From Elusimicrobiaceae bacterium (GTDB lineage Bacteria; Elusimicrobiota; Elusimicrobia; Elusimicrobiales; Elusimicrobiaceae): a stretch of DNA of 64,000 nt. The notes beneath the pieces are model-generated. The model made no database searches. It was not told the DNA's origin and worked only from the letters and a program-made list of their open reading frames with translations. The DNA lies in contig JAFYXM010000007.1 in NCBI GenBank assembly GCA_017546175.1, positions 124,001 to 188,000 of the forward strand, given 5' to 3'. Both the position numbers and the translations under genes were made by a program. The stretch's first letter is position 1. The number at the start of each line of letters is the position of its first letter. Below, one piece after another: positions 33,940 to 42,213 of the stretch.

Positions 33940-34965
33940 TTACTGAGGTAATCTGCCTGCCAGCAGTTCTGCCGCCGGACGAGTGTGTTTGATTTTGCTG
34001 AGTACAATTTTGATAGAAGCAGTAATAGGTACGGACAAAAATGCCCCCGGCACTCCCCATACCAAACTCCAAAAGATTAAAGAGGCAATTACCACCACGG
34101 GGTGCAAGTCCATGCCGTCACCCATCATGCGAGGCTCTATTAAATTTCCGATAGTAAATTGCGTAGCGGTCATTAGTCCCAAAACGACAAAAAAGTTCGT
34201 TCCGGCCCCATATTGCAAAAATAATACCGGTGCCGGCAAAAGCACCGCAATAATAGAACCGACACTGGGAATAAAGTTGAGCAAAAAGGTGAGCAGTCCG
34301 AACAAAACAGCCATTTTTACTTTGAAAAGTACCAAAATAAACCAAACAATCAGGGCGGTAACCAAAGAGGTGCTGACCTTGACGGAGAGATATTTAGATA
34401 CATTAGCCAGCATCTCTTGCACCGTTTTGTTGGCGGGAGTTTTGAGCGCTTTCTTTTCTCCCAAGAGCAGAAAGATAATAAACAAAATAATCAAGGTAGA
34501 GTTGGAGAAAAGAGAGAAAAGCTGTCCGCCGAAGTTTTTAAACCACGCAAACAGCGGCAAATCTTTTAAATAGGCCATGATAGACGCACGGTCCAAATCT
34601 ATACCGCGCTCGGCCAGTTTGGTTAAAATGTCTGATACCGACCCGAGTAGATTTTCGCGGTACATTTCCGCTTCTCTAATAAAATTGCCCACGGAATTAA
34701 CCGTAAAATAAATAATTCCCGTAAAACAGGATACAAAGAAAAGAATGGTTAATGTCAGTGCCAACCATGAAGGGAAATTAAAACGGCGGTGCAAAAGTGC
34801 GGCCCCCTGCCCCAAAATGGTATAGGCAAAAATAGCAATAACTAAAGGAATCATCAAAGCGCGGGTATAGATAAGTCCTGCCGTAATGACGCCTGCGGCA
34901 ATGATAGTCAAACAAATGACGGTCATTCTTTGATAATAACGGCTTGTTTTTTCAGCTTTTTCCAT
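33940..34965 (-). CDS. AI-2E family transporter (YdiK/TqsA/PerM type)
   Basis: An inner-membrane protein of 341 residues with about seven to eight helices. The layout is the family's: two pairs of N-terminal helices, an amphipathic soluble stretch (about 80-150) and the C-terminal helices with GLLTFLLNFIPSVGSIIAVLLP, the most conserved strip. Members export small molecules or exchange Na+/H+; AI-2 transport cannot be assumed. The start overlaps the previous gene's stop by one base (TAATG). Last of a four-gene operon. Confidence 0.88.
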   Translation of the reverse strand: MEKAEKTSRYYQRMTVICLTIIAAGVITAGLIYTRALMIPLVIAIFAYTILGQGAALLHRRFNFPSWLALTLTILFFVSCFTGIIYFTVNSVGNFIREAEMYRENLLGSVSDILTKLAERGIDLDRASIMAYLKDLPLFAWFKNFGGQLFSLFSNSTLIILFIIFLLLGEKKALKTPANKTVQEMLANVSKYLSVKVSTSLVTALIVWFILVLFKVKMAVLFGLLTFLLNFIPSVGSIIAVLLPAPVLFLQYGAGTNFFVVLGLMTATQFTIGNLIEPRMMGDGMDLHPVVVIASLIFWSLVWGVPGAFLSVPITASIKIVLSKIKHTRPAAELLAGRLPQ

Positions 34966-35468
34966 TATTTGCTTCCCCCTGTTTTCTTTATGATTTCTCG
35001 GGATATAAACAAAATTTTTCCGGTTAAATTATTCAAATCATCACAACAGGAATTTAAAAGCCACACGGGCAGCTTTTCTAGGGTGTAGTTTTTGTAAAAA
35101 CGATTAAATTCTGCATAAGCGGTAGCAAAATCGTCTGCCGCGCGTGATAAAGTCTTGGCGCGCAAGGAGAAGCTTTTAGCCGCCAAAGAAAGAGCGTATT
35201 CACCTTGGGTAATAGCCTTTCTGAGCAAAGGTCTTTTTTCTTGCCAGAAAACTAACTGTGTGTCAAAATCTTTACGCAAAGAAGTGCAGAAGGCAGAAAA
35301 GTCGGCCGCAAAGCTTGTATCGCGCACGTTGATGTTTTTGTGGTCTTGGCTGAGTATCAGCTCTAAACGGCGCGAAAAATCACGCAAAGTGGCGGTCTCT
35401 TTTAACATGGTATTACGAAAAGAGTCCGTTTGGGAAGTAATAGTTTCTAACAGGTCTATTTGATTCAT
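34965..35468 (-). CDS. Helical protein of unknown function, 167 aa
   Basis: Not recognised. All-helical by composition, with no membrane segment. A Lys/Arg- and Leu-rich central region (about 60-120) could form a coiled coil. Two adjacent Cys occur near residue 143 (NSCCDDL). It is translationally linked on both sides: its start overlaps the histidine kinase stop by 4 bases and its stop overlaps the AI-2E-family start. That tight packing suggests it works with the kinase, perhaps as a phosphotransfer or adaptor protein, but no receiver or HPt His is evident. Confidence 0.62.
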   Translation of the reverse strand: MNQIDLLETITSQTDSFRNTMLKETATLRDFSRRLELILSQDHKNINVRDTSFAADFSAFCTSLRKDFDTQLVFWQEKRPLLRKAITQGEYALSLAAKSFSLRAKTLSRAADDFATAYAEFNRFYKNYTLEKLPVWLLNSCCDDLNNLTGKILFISREIIKKTGGSK

Positions 35469-36232
35469 GCTACGGGCAAGCTTACCGTGAAGATAGTGCC
35501 AAGGCCTCTGTCGGAAATAACACTAATGCTTCCATCGTGTAAGTCTAAGATTTTTTTGACCATGGGCAAACCCAGCCCCCAGCCGTCAATTTGTCCGGTA
35601 AAGTAATCATCTACTTGATAGAATTGCTCAAAGATTTTGTTGACATCTTGTGGGCGTACACCGGCGCCGTAATCGCGCACGGAGATAGAAATACTGTCTC
35701 CATGATGGGCACACTGTACTTTGATGATTTTTTCGGGTTTATTGTTGAATTTAATGGCATTGGCCATCAATTCTTCCAGCAGAAAAGCCATCAGCTCTTC
35801 ATCGCTTTTGATTTCTAAATTGGAAGGACAGTCAATTTCTATAAAAGTACCTCTTTTGGCTACAGCGGCAGTAGAGGGAACGGTGGCTGAATCTTCTTCG
35901 TGAGAAATGGCATCATTGGCACAAAGTTTTAACAGATTTTTTAGATTAATCTGTTTTTTAGCGAGATCTTTCGGTTGCAGATTTTCCACTTTATTAAAAA
36001 ACATCAGCTTGTCTACCAAACCGCAAAGCTTTGTTCCCTGTTTGTTAATTTCTTCCAACGCTTTGGTCGTAAAAGGGGAAAATTTCTCCTTGGAAGATTG
36101 CGACAAAATAGCTTCAGAATATCCGTTGATGATAGAAAGCGGTGTTCTGAGTTTGTGAGAAACCAAAGAGAGCATTTTGGCTGCATCTTGAAGATTATTG
36201 GCAACAGGAGTATTTTTTTCTTTTTCTTTCAT
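35465..36232 (-). CDS. Soluble sensor histidine kinase
   Basis: 255 residues with no membrane helix or recognisable sensor domain. The H-box is SHKLRTPLSIINGYSEAI (His about 30). The ATPase domain has the N-box ELMANAIKFNN, the G1 box VRDYGAGVRP and the G2 region GWGLGLPMVKKI. It must receive its signal through a partner or act as a core kinase. No response regulator is near. It is followed with overlap by the helical 167-residue protein and preceded 8 bases upstream by the barrel gene. Confidence 0.88.
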   Translation of the reverse strand: MKEKEKNTPVANNLQDAAKMLSLVSHKLRTPLSIINGYSEAILSQSSKEKFSPFTTKALEEINKQGTKLCGLVDKLMFFNKVENLQPKDLAKKQINLKNLLKLCANDAISHEEDSATVPSTAAVAKRGTFIEIDCPSNLEIKSDEELMAFLLEELMANAIKFNNKPEKIIKVQCAHHGDSISISVRDYGAGVRPQDVNKIFEQFYQVDDYFTGQIDGWGLGLPMVKKILDLHDGSISVISDRGLGTIFTVSLPVA

Positions 36233-36240
36233 ATTTCCCC

Positions 36241-37113
36241 CTAGAAAGCAATATTTAAGTTGATAAAAAAGATATCTCTTTTATCTTTGTTGTCGGTATT
36301 GCGCAGATGATTGTAAGCAGCATCTATTTTGGCATGCTGCCCCACGCGGAAACTGTTGCCCAACAGGAAAGAATGTTGGGCTGTGGCCGTATAAAATTCG
36401 GCAAAATGGTAGCCTAAGTAAAGGGTGGATTGTTCCTGCGCCCAAATACGGGTAAAACGTGCAGAAAGCGTATATTTGCCTAAATCTCGGTTAACGTCGT
36501 AAGATTGGGCATAAGCTAAATCATTTTGGTTCAGTACGCCGTAAAAACTGTTAACGTCGCTTACGCCGTCAGGATAATGAAAAGCGGTACCTGCTAAGTG
36601 AAAGGTAAAAGCACTGAAGAAATTTTGGCGAATGCCCAAGGTGTAGGCCATTTGGGTGTAATTAGTTTGCTCAAGATTGACTAAGGCGCCGTTTTGACGA
36701 GCATAAGAAACACCTAAGTAAGCTTGCGTGTACAACTCTTCCACTTCATCTTGTTGCAAATTCATGACGAGTTGTGCATTTAAGCCGTAGGCATACGGAT
36801 CTTTTTGCGTAGCGGAAGTAAATTTATTTTTGAAGTAGTAAAAAGGAGTTAAATTTAACTTTACCAAATCTAAATCAAACTGCATTGGCAGATAGACGGA
36901 ATAAGTGTTGTTTTTTAAAAGGCTGGGTTCTTTGTCTTCAACGTATTTTCCTTGCACTCCGACCACGGTATTAACCCCTAGAGGAATCAACGCTCCCAAC
37001 ACGGCTTGGTTCTGTTCGGAGGAATAGATGTACGAAGTAGTAACATCTACGTTATAAGCATGTGCGCCAAGCGCACTTAAAAATAAAGCAATAAAAAGGA
37101 TAGTTTTTCTCAT
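36241..37113 (-). CDS. Outer-membrane beta-barrel protein, 290 aa
   Basis: The signal peptide (about 1-19, cut near AHA) is followed by alternating hydrophobic/polar strands with aromatic belts, and the protein ends FINLNIAF, the usual C-terminal Phe of outer-membrane proteins. No family is recognised. Its promoter is of the leaderless type: TAAATT (minus strand 37121-37126) ends 7 bases before the ATG and no Shine-Dalgarno is present. First gene of the operon with the kinase, helical protein and AI-2E-family transporter. Confidence 0.75.
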   Translation of the reverse strand: MRKTILFIALFLSALGAHAYNVDVTTSYIYSSEQNQAVLGALIPLGVNTVVGVQGKYVEDKEPSLLKNNTYSVYLPMQFDLDLVKLNLTPFYYFKNKFTSATQKDPYAYGLNAQLVMNLQQDEVEELYTQAYLGVSYARQNGALVNLEQTNYTQMAYTLGIRQNFFSAFTFHLAGTAFHYPDGVSDVNSFYGVLNQNDLAYAQSYDVNRDLGKYTLSARFTRIWAQEQSTLYLGYHFAEFYTATAQHSFLLGNSFRVGQHAKIDAAYNHLRNTDNKDKRDIFFINLNIAF

Positions 37114-37120
37114 ACTTCAT

Positions 37121-37131
37121 AATTTAGCAAA
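37121..37131 (-). promoter_or_regulatory. Leaderless extended -10 of the barrel gene
   Basis: TTTGCTAAATT on the minus strand, 7 bases before the ATG at 37113. Confidence 0.55.
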
Positions 37132-37176
37132 ATTTAGGGCTTTCTGACAGGGTTTTTTGGCGGCGAAAAGGATATA

Positions 37177-37188
37177 TTTTGCTAAAAT
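37177..37188 (+). promoter_or_regulatory. Leaderless extended -10 of the phosphatase-like gene
   Basis: TTTTGCTAAAAT with the hexamer at 37183-37188, 7 bases before the ATG at 37196. It faces away from the barrel gene's promoter. Confidence 0.58.
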
Positions 37189-37195
37189 ATATCAT

Positions 37196-38365
37196 ATGAG
37201 AAGATTTTTATTTATTTTACCGATGTTTTTGACGGTTGCTTCTTACGCGGCCCAAGTGGTACGCGGGCCTTATATTGAAGACCCTACCCAAACCACCATG
37301 ATTTTGCGTTGGCAAACTGATGAGAATACTCCGACATGGTTAGAATATGGTCCCGCTCCGCGCTGTAATCAAATTATGAAAATCAGCCCCGAAGGTACTC
37401 AGCATAAAGCGGTACTTTACGGTTTGGTGCCCAATCAAGACTTTTGCTACAGACTATATGTTTATAATGCCGCCAAAGACGGTTTGCAAGCACCGATAGA
37501 GGGAAGTTTCCGTACTTTATACAGCCCCGAAAGGAAGGTAGTCAAGTTTTTAGCTTTTGGCAATACGGCGGGTGAAAATGCAGGGCCCAAGGCTTTGCTT
37601 GCCAGTCAGATGGCTCAAAAAGAGGCAGACTTTGTTATTCATACCGGTGATTTGACGGCCAGCGGACTGAATGAAGATGCTGATGGGGAATTTTTTACTC
37701 CTTACAAAGAGGTGTTGGCCAAAACTCCGCTATTTGTGGCTTTGGGCGCCAATGAGTATGGTCCGGAGCGTGAACAACGAGAAAGCAAATCTTTTGTGCG
37801 CAGCAATTATTCCCGCTTTCACGATATGAGTTGGTCCAATGCCACGCCGAAGTATTACTTTTTTGATACGGCCAATGCGCGTTTTATTTTCTTAGATGCC
37901 AATGCCGCTTACGGGGCGGTTTGGGCGCCAAATATAGATGAAAAATCTACTCAGTATAAATGGTTGCAGACGGCCTTGGGCGGAGCTGCTGAAAAGTGGA
38001 AAATAGTGGTTGTTAATGCTCCTATGTATTCCACCGGTGCCAAAGGCCCTGCTCATGAAGCGGCGGCACGTTTTGTGCCTCTGTTTGAAAAATACGGTGT
38101 AGATTTGGTTTTGCAAGGAGCAGAAGCTAATTACGAACGCACTTTCCCGATGCTCAAAGATGAGCCCAATCAACGCGGAGTAACGTATATTACTTTGGGC
38201 GGCGGCGGTGCTACGCCCACCAAGCGTATGGGCAGCCACCGTTCTACGGCACGTTTTGTGGCGGGGCATCATTTTGCGGAAATGAAAATTGTGGACCGCA
38301 AATTGACTATTCATGTTTACAATGATCAAGGAAAACAGATAGACCAAGTAGAGCTGTATTTGTAG
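37196..38365 (+). CDS. Purple-acid-phosphatase-like exported protein lacking the metal ligands
   Basis: A signal peptide (about 1-18) is followed by a fibronectin-like domain (about 19-115, RGPYIEDPTQTTMILRWQTD) and a calcineurin-like fold (about 125-370), the architecture of purple acid phosphatases. The five metal-ligand motifs are degenerate: GDxG reads GNTAG, GNHE reads GANE, the His of the fourth motif is Asn (VVVNAPMYSTG) and GHxHxYER reads GAEANYER. Only the GD of HTGDLT remains. So the fold is kept but two-metal catalysis is very unlikely. I start at 37196, because the earlier frame overlaps the promoter. Confidence 0.82.
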   Translation: MRRFLFILPMFLTVASYAAQVVRGPYIEDPTQTTMILRWQTDENTPTWLEYGPAPRCNQIMKISPEGTQHKAVLYGLVPNQDFCYRLYVYNAAKDGLQAPIEGSFRTLYSPERKVVKFLAFGNTAGENAGPKALLASQMAQKEADFVIHTGDLTASGLNEDADGEFFTPYKEVLAKTPLFVALGANEYGPEREQRESKSFVRSNYSRFHDMSWSNATPKYYFFDTANARFIFLDANAAYGAVWAPNIDEKSTQYKWLQTALGGAAEKWKIVVVNAPMYSTGAKGPAHEAAARFVPLFEKYGVDLVLQGAEANYERTFPMLKDEPNQRGVTYITLGGGGATPTKRMGSHRSTARFVAGHHFAEMKIVDRKLTIHVYNDQGKQIDQVELYL

Positions 38366-38377
38366 ATTTTGGAAATA

Positions 38378-38411
38378 AAAAAACCGCGCTTTAAAAGGCG
38401 CGGTTTTTTAT
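38378..38411. terminator. Bidirectional terminator at 38.4 kb
   Basis: AAAACCGCGC stem with its complement, 8-base loop and T6, between convergent genes. Confidence 0.82.
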
Positions 38412-38421
38412 TGGTCAAACC

Positions 38422-39171
38422 TTATTTCTTCAGTTGTACTTTGGACATCATATCATACATGATGATGCTGGCTGCGGAAGATGCGTTCAAGCTTTCCACA
38501 CCGCCTTTTTGAGGAATGGAAATAATTTGGTCACAGTTTTCGGCGGTTTTTTCGCGGATACCCGTGCCCTCAGAGCCGATAACCAATACGGCAGGAGAGG
38601 CATAATCGGTCTCGGTGATAGACTGACCGTCCATATCCGCACCGTAAATCCAAAATCCTTCTTCTTTTAAGTCCAATAAAGCATTGGATAAGTTGGCTAC
38701 TTCTACGATATTTACGTTTTCCACGGCTCCGCAAGCCACTTTATACACCGCAGGGGTCAGGCCTACCGTTCTGCGCTGGGGCAAAATAATGGTGGAAAAG
38801 CCCAGACAGGCCGCACTGCGGATAATGGCACCCAAGTTTTGCGGGTCAGTCATTTCATCTACAGCAAGCCATAAATCTTTTTTGTTACCGTCTGCTTCGT
38901 ACATGGCGGTGGAAAGCTTCATCAAGCGCACAGGTTGGGCTTTGGCCAGTACCCCTTGGTGATTGGCCCCTTTGCTCAGGCGGTCCATTACTTTTAAGTC
39001 CATGCGGTCAATTTTTACATTGTTGCGCTTGGCCAAGCGGATAATTTCTTCCACGGCGCGATGTCCGGCTTTATTGTCGGACACATATAATTGCACCACG
39101 TTGCGTTTTTTACTTTTCAAAGCTTCCATTACGGCGTGAATGCCGTAAAGCATATCTAAATTTTCACTCAT
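38422..39171 (-). CDS. rlmB: 23S rRNA 2'-O-ribose methyltransferase (RlmB/TrmH family)
   Basis: A SPOUT-class RNA methyltransferase. The N-terminal substrate-binding domain (about 1-80) starts LYGIHAVMEALKSKKRNV. The SPOUT domain carries the three family motifs: the Asn of DPQNLGAIIRSA, VIGSEGTGIRE and SIPQKGGVESLNASSAASI. 249 residues is the RlmB length. The start at 39171 follows AAGGAGAAGAA and is 13 bases from the pfkA stop. Assigning RlmB (G2251) rather than another TrmH-family enzyme is probable, not certain. Confidence 0.88.
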   Translation of the reverse strand: MSENLDMLYGIHAVMEALKSKKRNVVQLYVSDNKAGHRAVEEIIRLAKRNNVKIDRMDLKVMDRLSKGANHQGVLAKAQPVRLMKLSTAMYEADGNKKDLWLAVDEMTDPQNLGAIIRSAACLGFSTIILPQRRTVGLTPAVYKVACGAVENVNIVEVANLSNALLDLKEEGFWIYGADMDGQSITETDYASPAVLVIGSEGTGIREKTAENCDQIISIPQKGGVESLNASSAASIIMYDMMSKVQLKK

Positions 39172-39184
39172 TTTCTTCTCCTTC

Positions 39185-40285
39185 TTAGCCAATTTGGGCC
39201 GAACCGAAGCTCATGCCTACTTCCAAGGCGGCTCTTACTTCTTCCCCGTTGGGGTCTACTAATTTGAGTTTGCTGATGGCATCGGCAATTTTTACTTCCG
39301 TGATAGCAAAATTGCGGAAAGAGGCCATATAGCCGAATTTGCCTTCCATGACCATATCAAAGGCTTTGGCTCCGTAGAGCGTAGATAACCAACGGTCAAA
39401 GGCCGTCGGAGTGCCGCCGCGCTGCATATGACCAAGCACACAGGCGCGAGATTCAATATGGGTGCGGCTTTCAATCATATCGCTGAGTTTATAAGCAATA
39501 CCTCCCAAGCGAATGGGGTCCGTGCTGGCAGCCACCGTACGGGTAATGGCTTGCTCTCCTTTTTCATTTTTGGCCCCTTCTGCCGCTACAATGATGCTAA
39601 AGTTTTTGCCTTGGCTTCTGCGTTTAAGCAGGTAATCTACAATGACGTCGTCATTGTAAGGGATTTCCGGAATAAGCACAATGTCACCGCCGCCGGCAAT
39701 GGCCGAGCGCAAAGCAATCCAGCCCGCATAGCGGCCCATAGTTTCAATAATCATGACGCGGTGATGGCTTTGGGCAGTGGTATGAATGCGGTCTATGGCT
39801 TCGGTAGCCACGTTTAAAGCAGAATCAAAACCAAAGGTTTGGTCGGTGGCGGAAAGGTCATTATCAATGGTTTTGGGGACGGCTACAATCGGCATACCAA
39901 GGTCCACAAATTTTTGAGACATAGTCAGTGTGCCGTCTCCACCGATGGTAATTAAAGCATCTAATTGATTTTCTTTAAAATTATGCAAAGCGACAGCGGA
40001 TAAATCGCTCGGTTTTTCAGCAGAGCCGAACGGTGGTAAAGTGTATTTAAAGGGGTTAGCGATATTGCTGGTGCCTAAAATGGTACCGCCTAACGTTAAA
40101 ATACCGGATACGGTTTCGGAGGTGATTTTGATAAATTCGTTACGCACTACACCGTCAAAACCGTTTTTAAAACCAATCACTTCCACCCCTTGGCGCAGGG
40201 CGTTTTTGCAAACGGCACGTACAACGGCGTTTAAACCGGGGCAGTCTCCACCGGCGGTCAAAATACCAATTTTTTTAATACTCAT
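39185..40285 (-). CDS. pfkA: 6-phosphofructokinase, PfkA family
   Basis: Phosphorylates fructose 6-phosphate in glycolysis. Motifs: GGDCPGLNAVVRAV, IGGDGTLTMSQKF, PKTIDNDLSATDQTFGF and ETMGRYAGWIA. The donor-site pair is Gly (GGDGT) with Lys (PKTIDND), the mixed combination of the group III enzymes; classical ATP enzymes have Gly/Gly and PPi enzymes Asp/Lys. So ATP is the likelier donor but PPi cannot be excluded. 366 residues. The start at 40285 follows GGGAGGAAAT; the four extra upstream codons include the Shine-Dalgarno. It is cotranscribed with ispH and rlmB. Confidence 0.92.
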   Translation of the reverse strand: MSIKKIGILTAGGDCPGLNAVVRAVCKNALRQGVEVIGFKNGFDGVVRNEFIKITSETVSGILTLGGTILGTSNIANPFKYTLPPFGSAEKPSDLSAVALHNFKENQLDALITIGGDGTLTMSQKFVDLGMPIVAVPKTIDNDLSATDQTFGFDSALNVATEAIDRIHTTAQSHHRVMIIETMGRYAGWIALRSAIAGGGDIVLIPEIPYNDDVIVDYLLKRRSQGKNFSIIVAAEGAKNEKGEQAITRTVAASTDPIRLGGIAYKLSDMIESRTHIESRACVLGHMQRGGTPTAFDRWLSTLYGAKAFDMVMEGKFGYMASFRNFAITEVKIADAISKLKLVDPNGEEVRAALEVGMSFGSAQIG

Positions 40286-40300
40286 ATTTCCTCCCAACCC

Positions 40301-41989
40301 TTAAATAAAGCGTGAAAGCCACGCCAAAATCCACAATATAAAAAACTGTGCATCAATGAGGGTTTCTTCTTTTACTCCCCTAGATGCCGTGTGACTGTAA
40401 TAATAGATTACAATACAAATAGTATAAAGGTTACCCAAGAGCAGCATCGCTACTAAGGCAGGTTTCCAAGTAATGGTCAAAAGTACGGCCAAGACGGTGG
40501 TTAAAGCGCCCAAAAGGCCCATGACGGCCAACTTAGTCTTGCCAATACCGAAAGCCTTATAAAAGCTTTCTTTACCGATCATTAAATCTTTGTTGGCGGA
40601 AGTAAAACCCAACGTAACAGAACGCATAAATACCAAAAGTACCGCGTAAAAGATAGCCAAGTAAGAAGATTTACGTAAAAGCAAATCATTGGTAAAGGCA
40701 GGCAAGAACGCACAAGCAAAGCCCCAACCGATAGCGGTTAAAATATCTTTAGTCCCCGGTAAAGAGAGAATTTTAGATTTTAAAGCATGTCGTAAAGGGT
40801 ACAAAAGGCCCAAAGCCGTCATTAAGGCCGCCAAAACAAAGGTTTTCAGGCCCATCAAAGCCGCCACCACCAAAGCTAAAGCTGCGGCGGTATAGCCAAA
40901 AATGGCGGGCAATTTGCCGGCAGGTCTTGTTTTGTTTTCCCAAGCGCGGTTGACGGTGTTTAAACTAAAAACAAACAAAGCAGAAAATAACAGCGGTTTG
41001 TACTGGAAAGCCAACCCTTCCAACTTCATACAAACGTACGTTAAAGCTGCCGCGGCCAATGCCGTGTATGCTGAGTGAGAAATAAACTTAGCCCAAAAAC
41101 GTTGCAAAATCCCCGTAAAAGAGATGCCACGTTTTTTGCGGGTTTGGCGTACCCATTCGGCTACTTGGTTAATTACCCAATTGGGAGTAGAAGCTCCTGC
41201 AGTGATGAAAATGCTTTTGGCGGGGAGCACTTGCTCAGGGGTCAGCTCGGCCTCTGTTTCAATGTGTACGACTTGCGGTGCCAATTCACGGCATAAAAGC
41301 GCTAAACGCGCGGTATTGGCACTGTGCTTGCCACCCACTACAATTACCAAGTCTGCATTTTTAGCCATAGTCATAGTTTCGCTTTGGCGCAGTTTGGTGG
41401 GGTGACAAATAGTATTGGAAATTTGGCAAATATCAGATTTGTTTTTAATAATTTCCGCCGCAGCAAAAAAGACGCTTTCTTTTTGTGTAGTCTGGGAAAC
41501 GATATTTACTTTGTCATAATGGGGTAAAGCTTGGGCTTCTTCCGGTCCGGACACCACAACGCCTTTGCCTTGGGTACAGCCCAAAAGACCGATTACTTCG
41601 GCATGACCGCCATCACCTACGATAACGGTGTGATAGCCCTCTTGCGCGTATTTGGAAATGACGTCATGGGCATGTTTCACAAGCGGACAAGTGGCATCCA
41701 CCACTTCCATGCCGCTATTCATTACTTCGGCACGGAAAGCAGGCGTAATACCGTGGGCACGAATAACCAAGACGCCTGATTTGTCTTGAGCTTGTTCGGG
41801 TTTGTCTACGGAAGAAATTTGTTTGGCAGCCAACATATCCGTCACTTGTTTATTGTGAATCAGAGGACCCAAAGTATAAATGGGTTTCTTGCCGGAAGCT
41901 TCCAGCTCCAGCACCTTATCTATGGCCCCCTTTACACCGGGACAAAAACCTGCGGATTTGGCTACAGTAACACCTTGTTCTTTATCCAT
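40301..41989 (-). CDS. ispH: IspH (HMBPP reductase) fused to a UbiA-like membrane domain
   Basis: Residues about 1-285 are IspH, the last step of the MEP pathway making IPP and DMAPP. The cluster Cys are in AGFCPGVKGA, VVDATCPLVKHAH and SNTICHPTKLRQ; substrate-site HNKQV, RAHG, GDGGHAEV and SQTTQ are present. Residues about 290-562 contain about eight membrane helices arranged like a UbiA prenyltransferase. The usual NDxxDxxxD motif is degenerate (SLNTVNRAWENKTRP), and the second Asp motif is SANKDLMIGKESF. No frameshift joins the parts. The start appears leaderless: TATAAT at 41996-42001 on the minus strand, 6 bases before the ATG. Confidence 0.9.
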   Translation of the reverse strand: MDKEQGVTVAKSAGFCPGVKGAIDKVLELEASGKKPIYTLGPLIHNKQVTDMLAAKQISSVDKPEQAQDKSGVLVIRAHGITPAFRAEVMNSGMEVVDATCPLVKHAHDVISKYAQEGYHTVIVGDGGHAEVIGLLGCTQGKGVVVSGPEEAQALPHYDKVNIVSQTTQKESVFFAAAEIIKNKSDICQISNTICHPTKLRQSETMTMAKNADLVIVVGGKHSANTARLALLCRELAPQVVHIETEAELTPEQVLPAKSIFITAGASTPNWVINQVAEWVRQTRKKRGISFTGILQRFWAKFISHSAYTALAAAALTYVCMKLEGLAFQYKPLLFSALFVFSLNTVNRAWENKTRPAGKLPAIFGYTAAALALVVAALMGLKTFVLAALMTALGLLYPLRHALKSKILSLPGTKDILTAIGWGFACAFLPAFTNDLLLRKSSYLAIFYAVLLVFMRSVTLGFTSANKDLMIGKESFYKAFGIGKTKLAVMGLLGALTTVLAVLLTITWKPALVAMLLLGNLYTICIVIYYYSHTASRGVKEETLIDAQFFILWILAWLSRFI

Positions 41990-42144
41990 AATTATATTAT
42001 AGAAAATATAATGCAGGAACGGGGAAGAAGAGGGAGGGTATTTGATTGTTTATTTTTTTAGAATAAATCGCTTTTTATATTTAAGATACTTACTTTTTTT
42101 GCGATAAAAAACTAACACTTTCTGTCGGGGGAAAAAGAATAGTC

Positions 42145-42175
42145 TTGACAAATCGTTTTTTTTTTTTGCTACGAT
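42145..42175 (+). promoter_or_regulatory. Pilin promoter with 12-T spacer tract
   Basis: TTGACA at 42145-42150, 12 T at 42156-42167 and TGC-TACGAT with the hexamer at 42170-42175. The spacer is 19 bases. The stretch from about 42135 to the gene is nearly identical to the cassette at 62.85 kb. Confidence 0.76.
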
Positions 42176-42213
42176 TTTTTCAGACGGAAAAATAAATAAA
42201 AAGGAGAAAAGAA

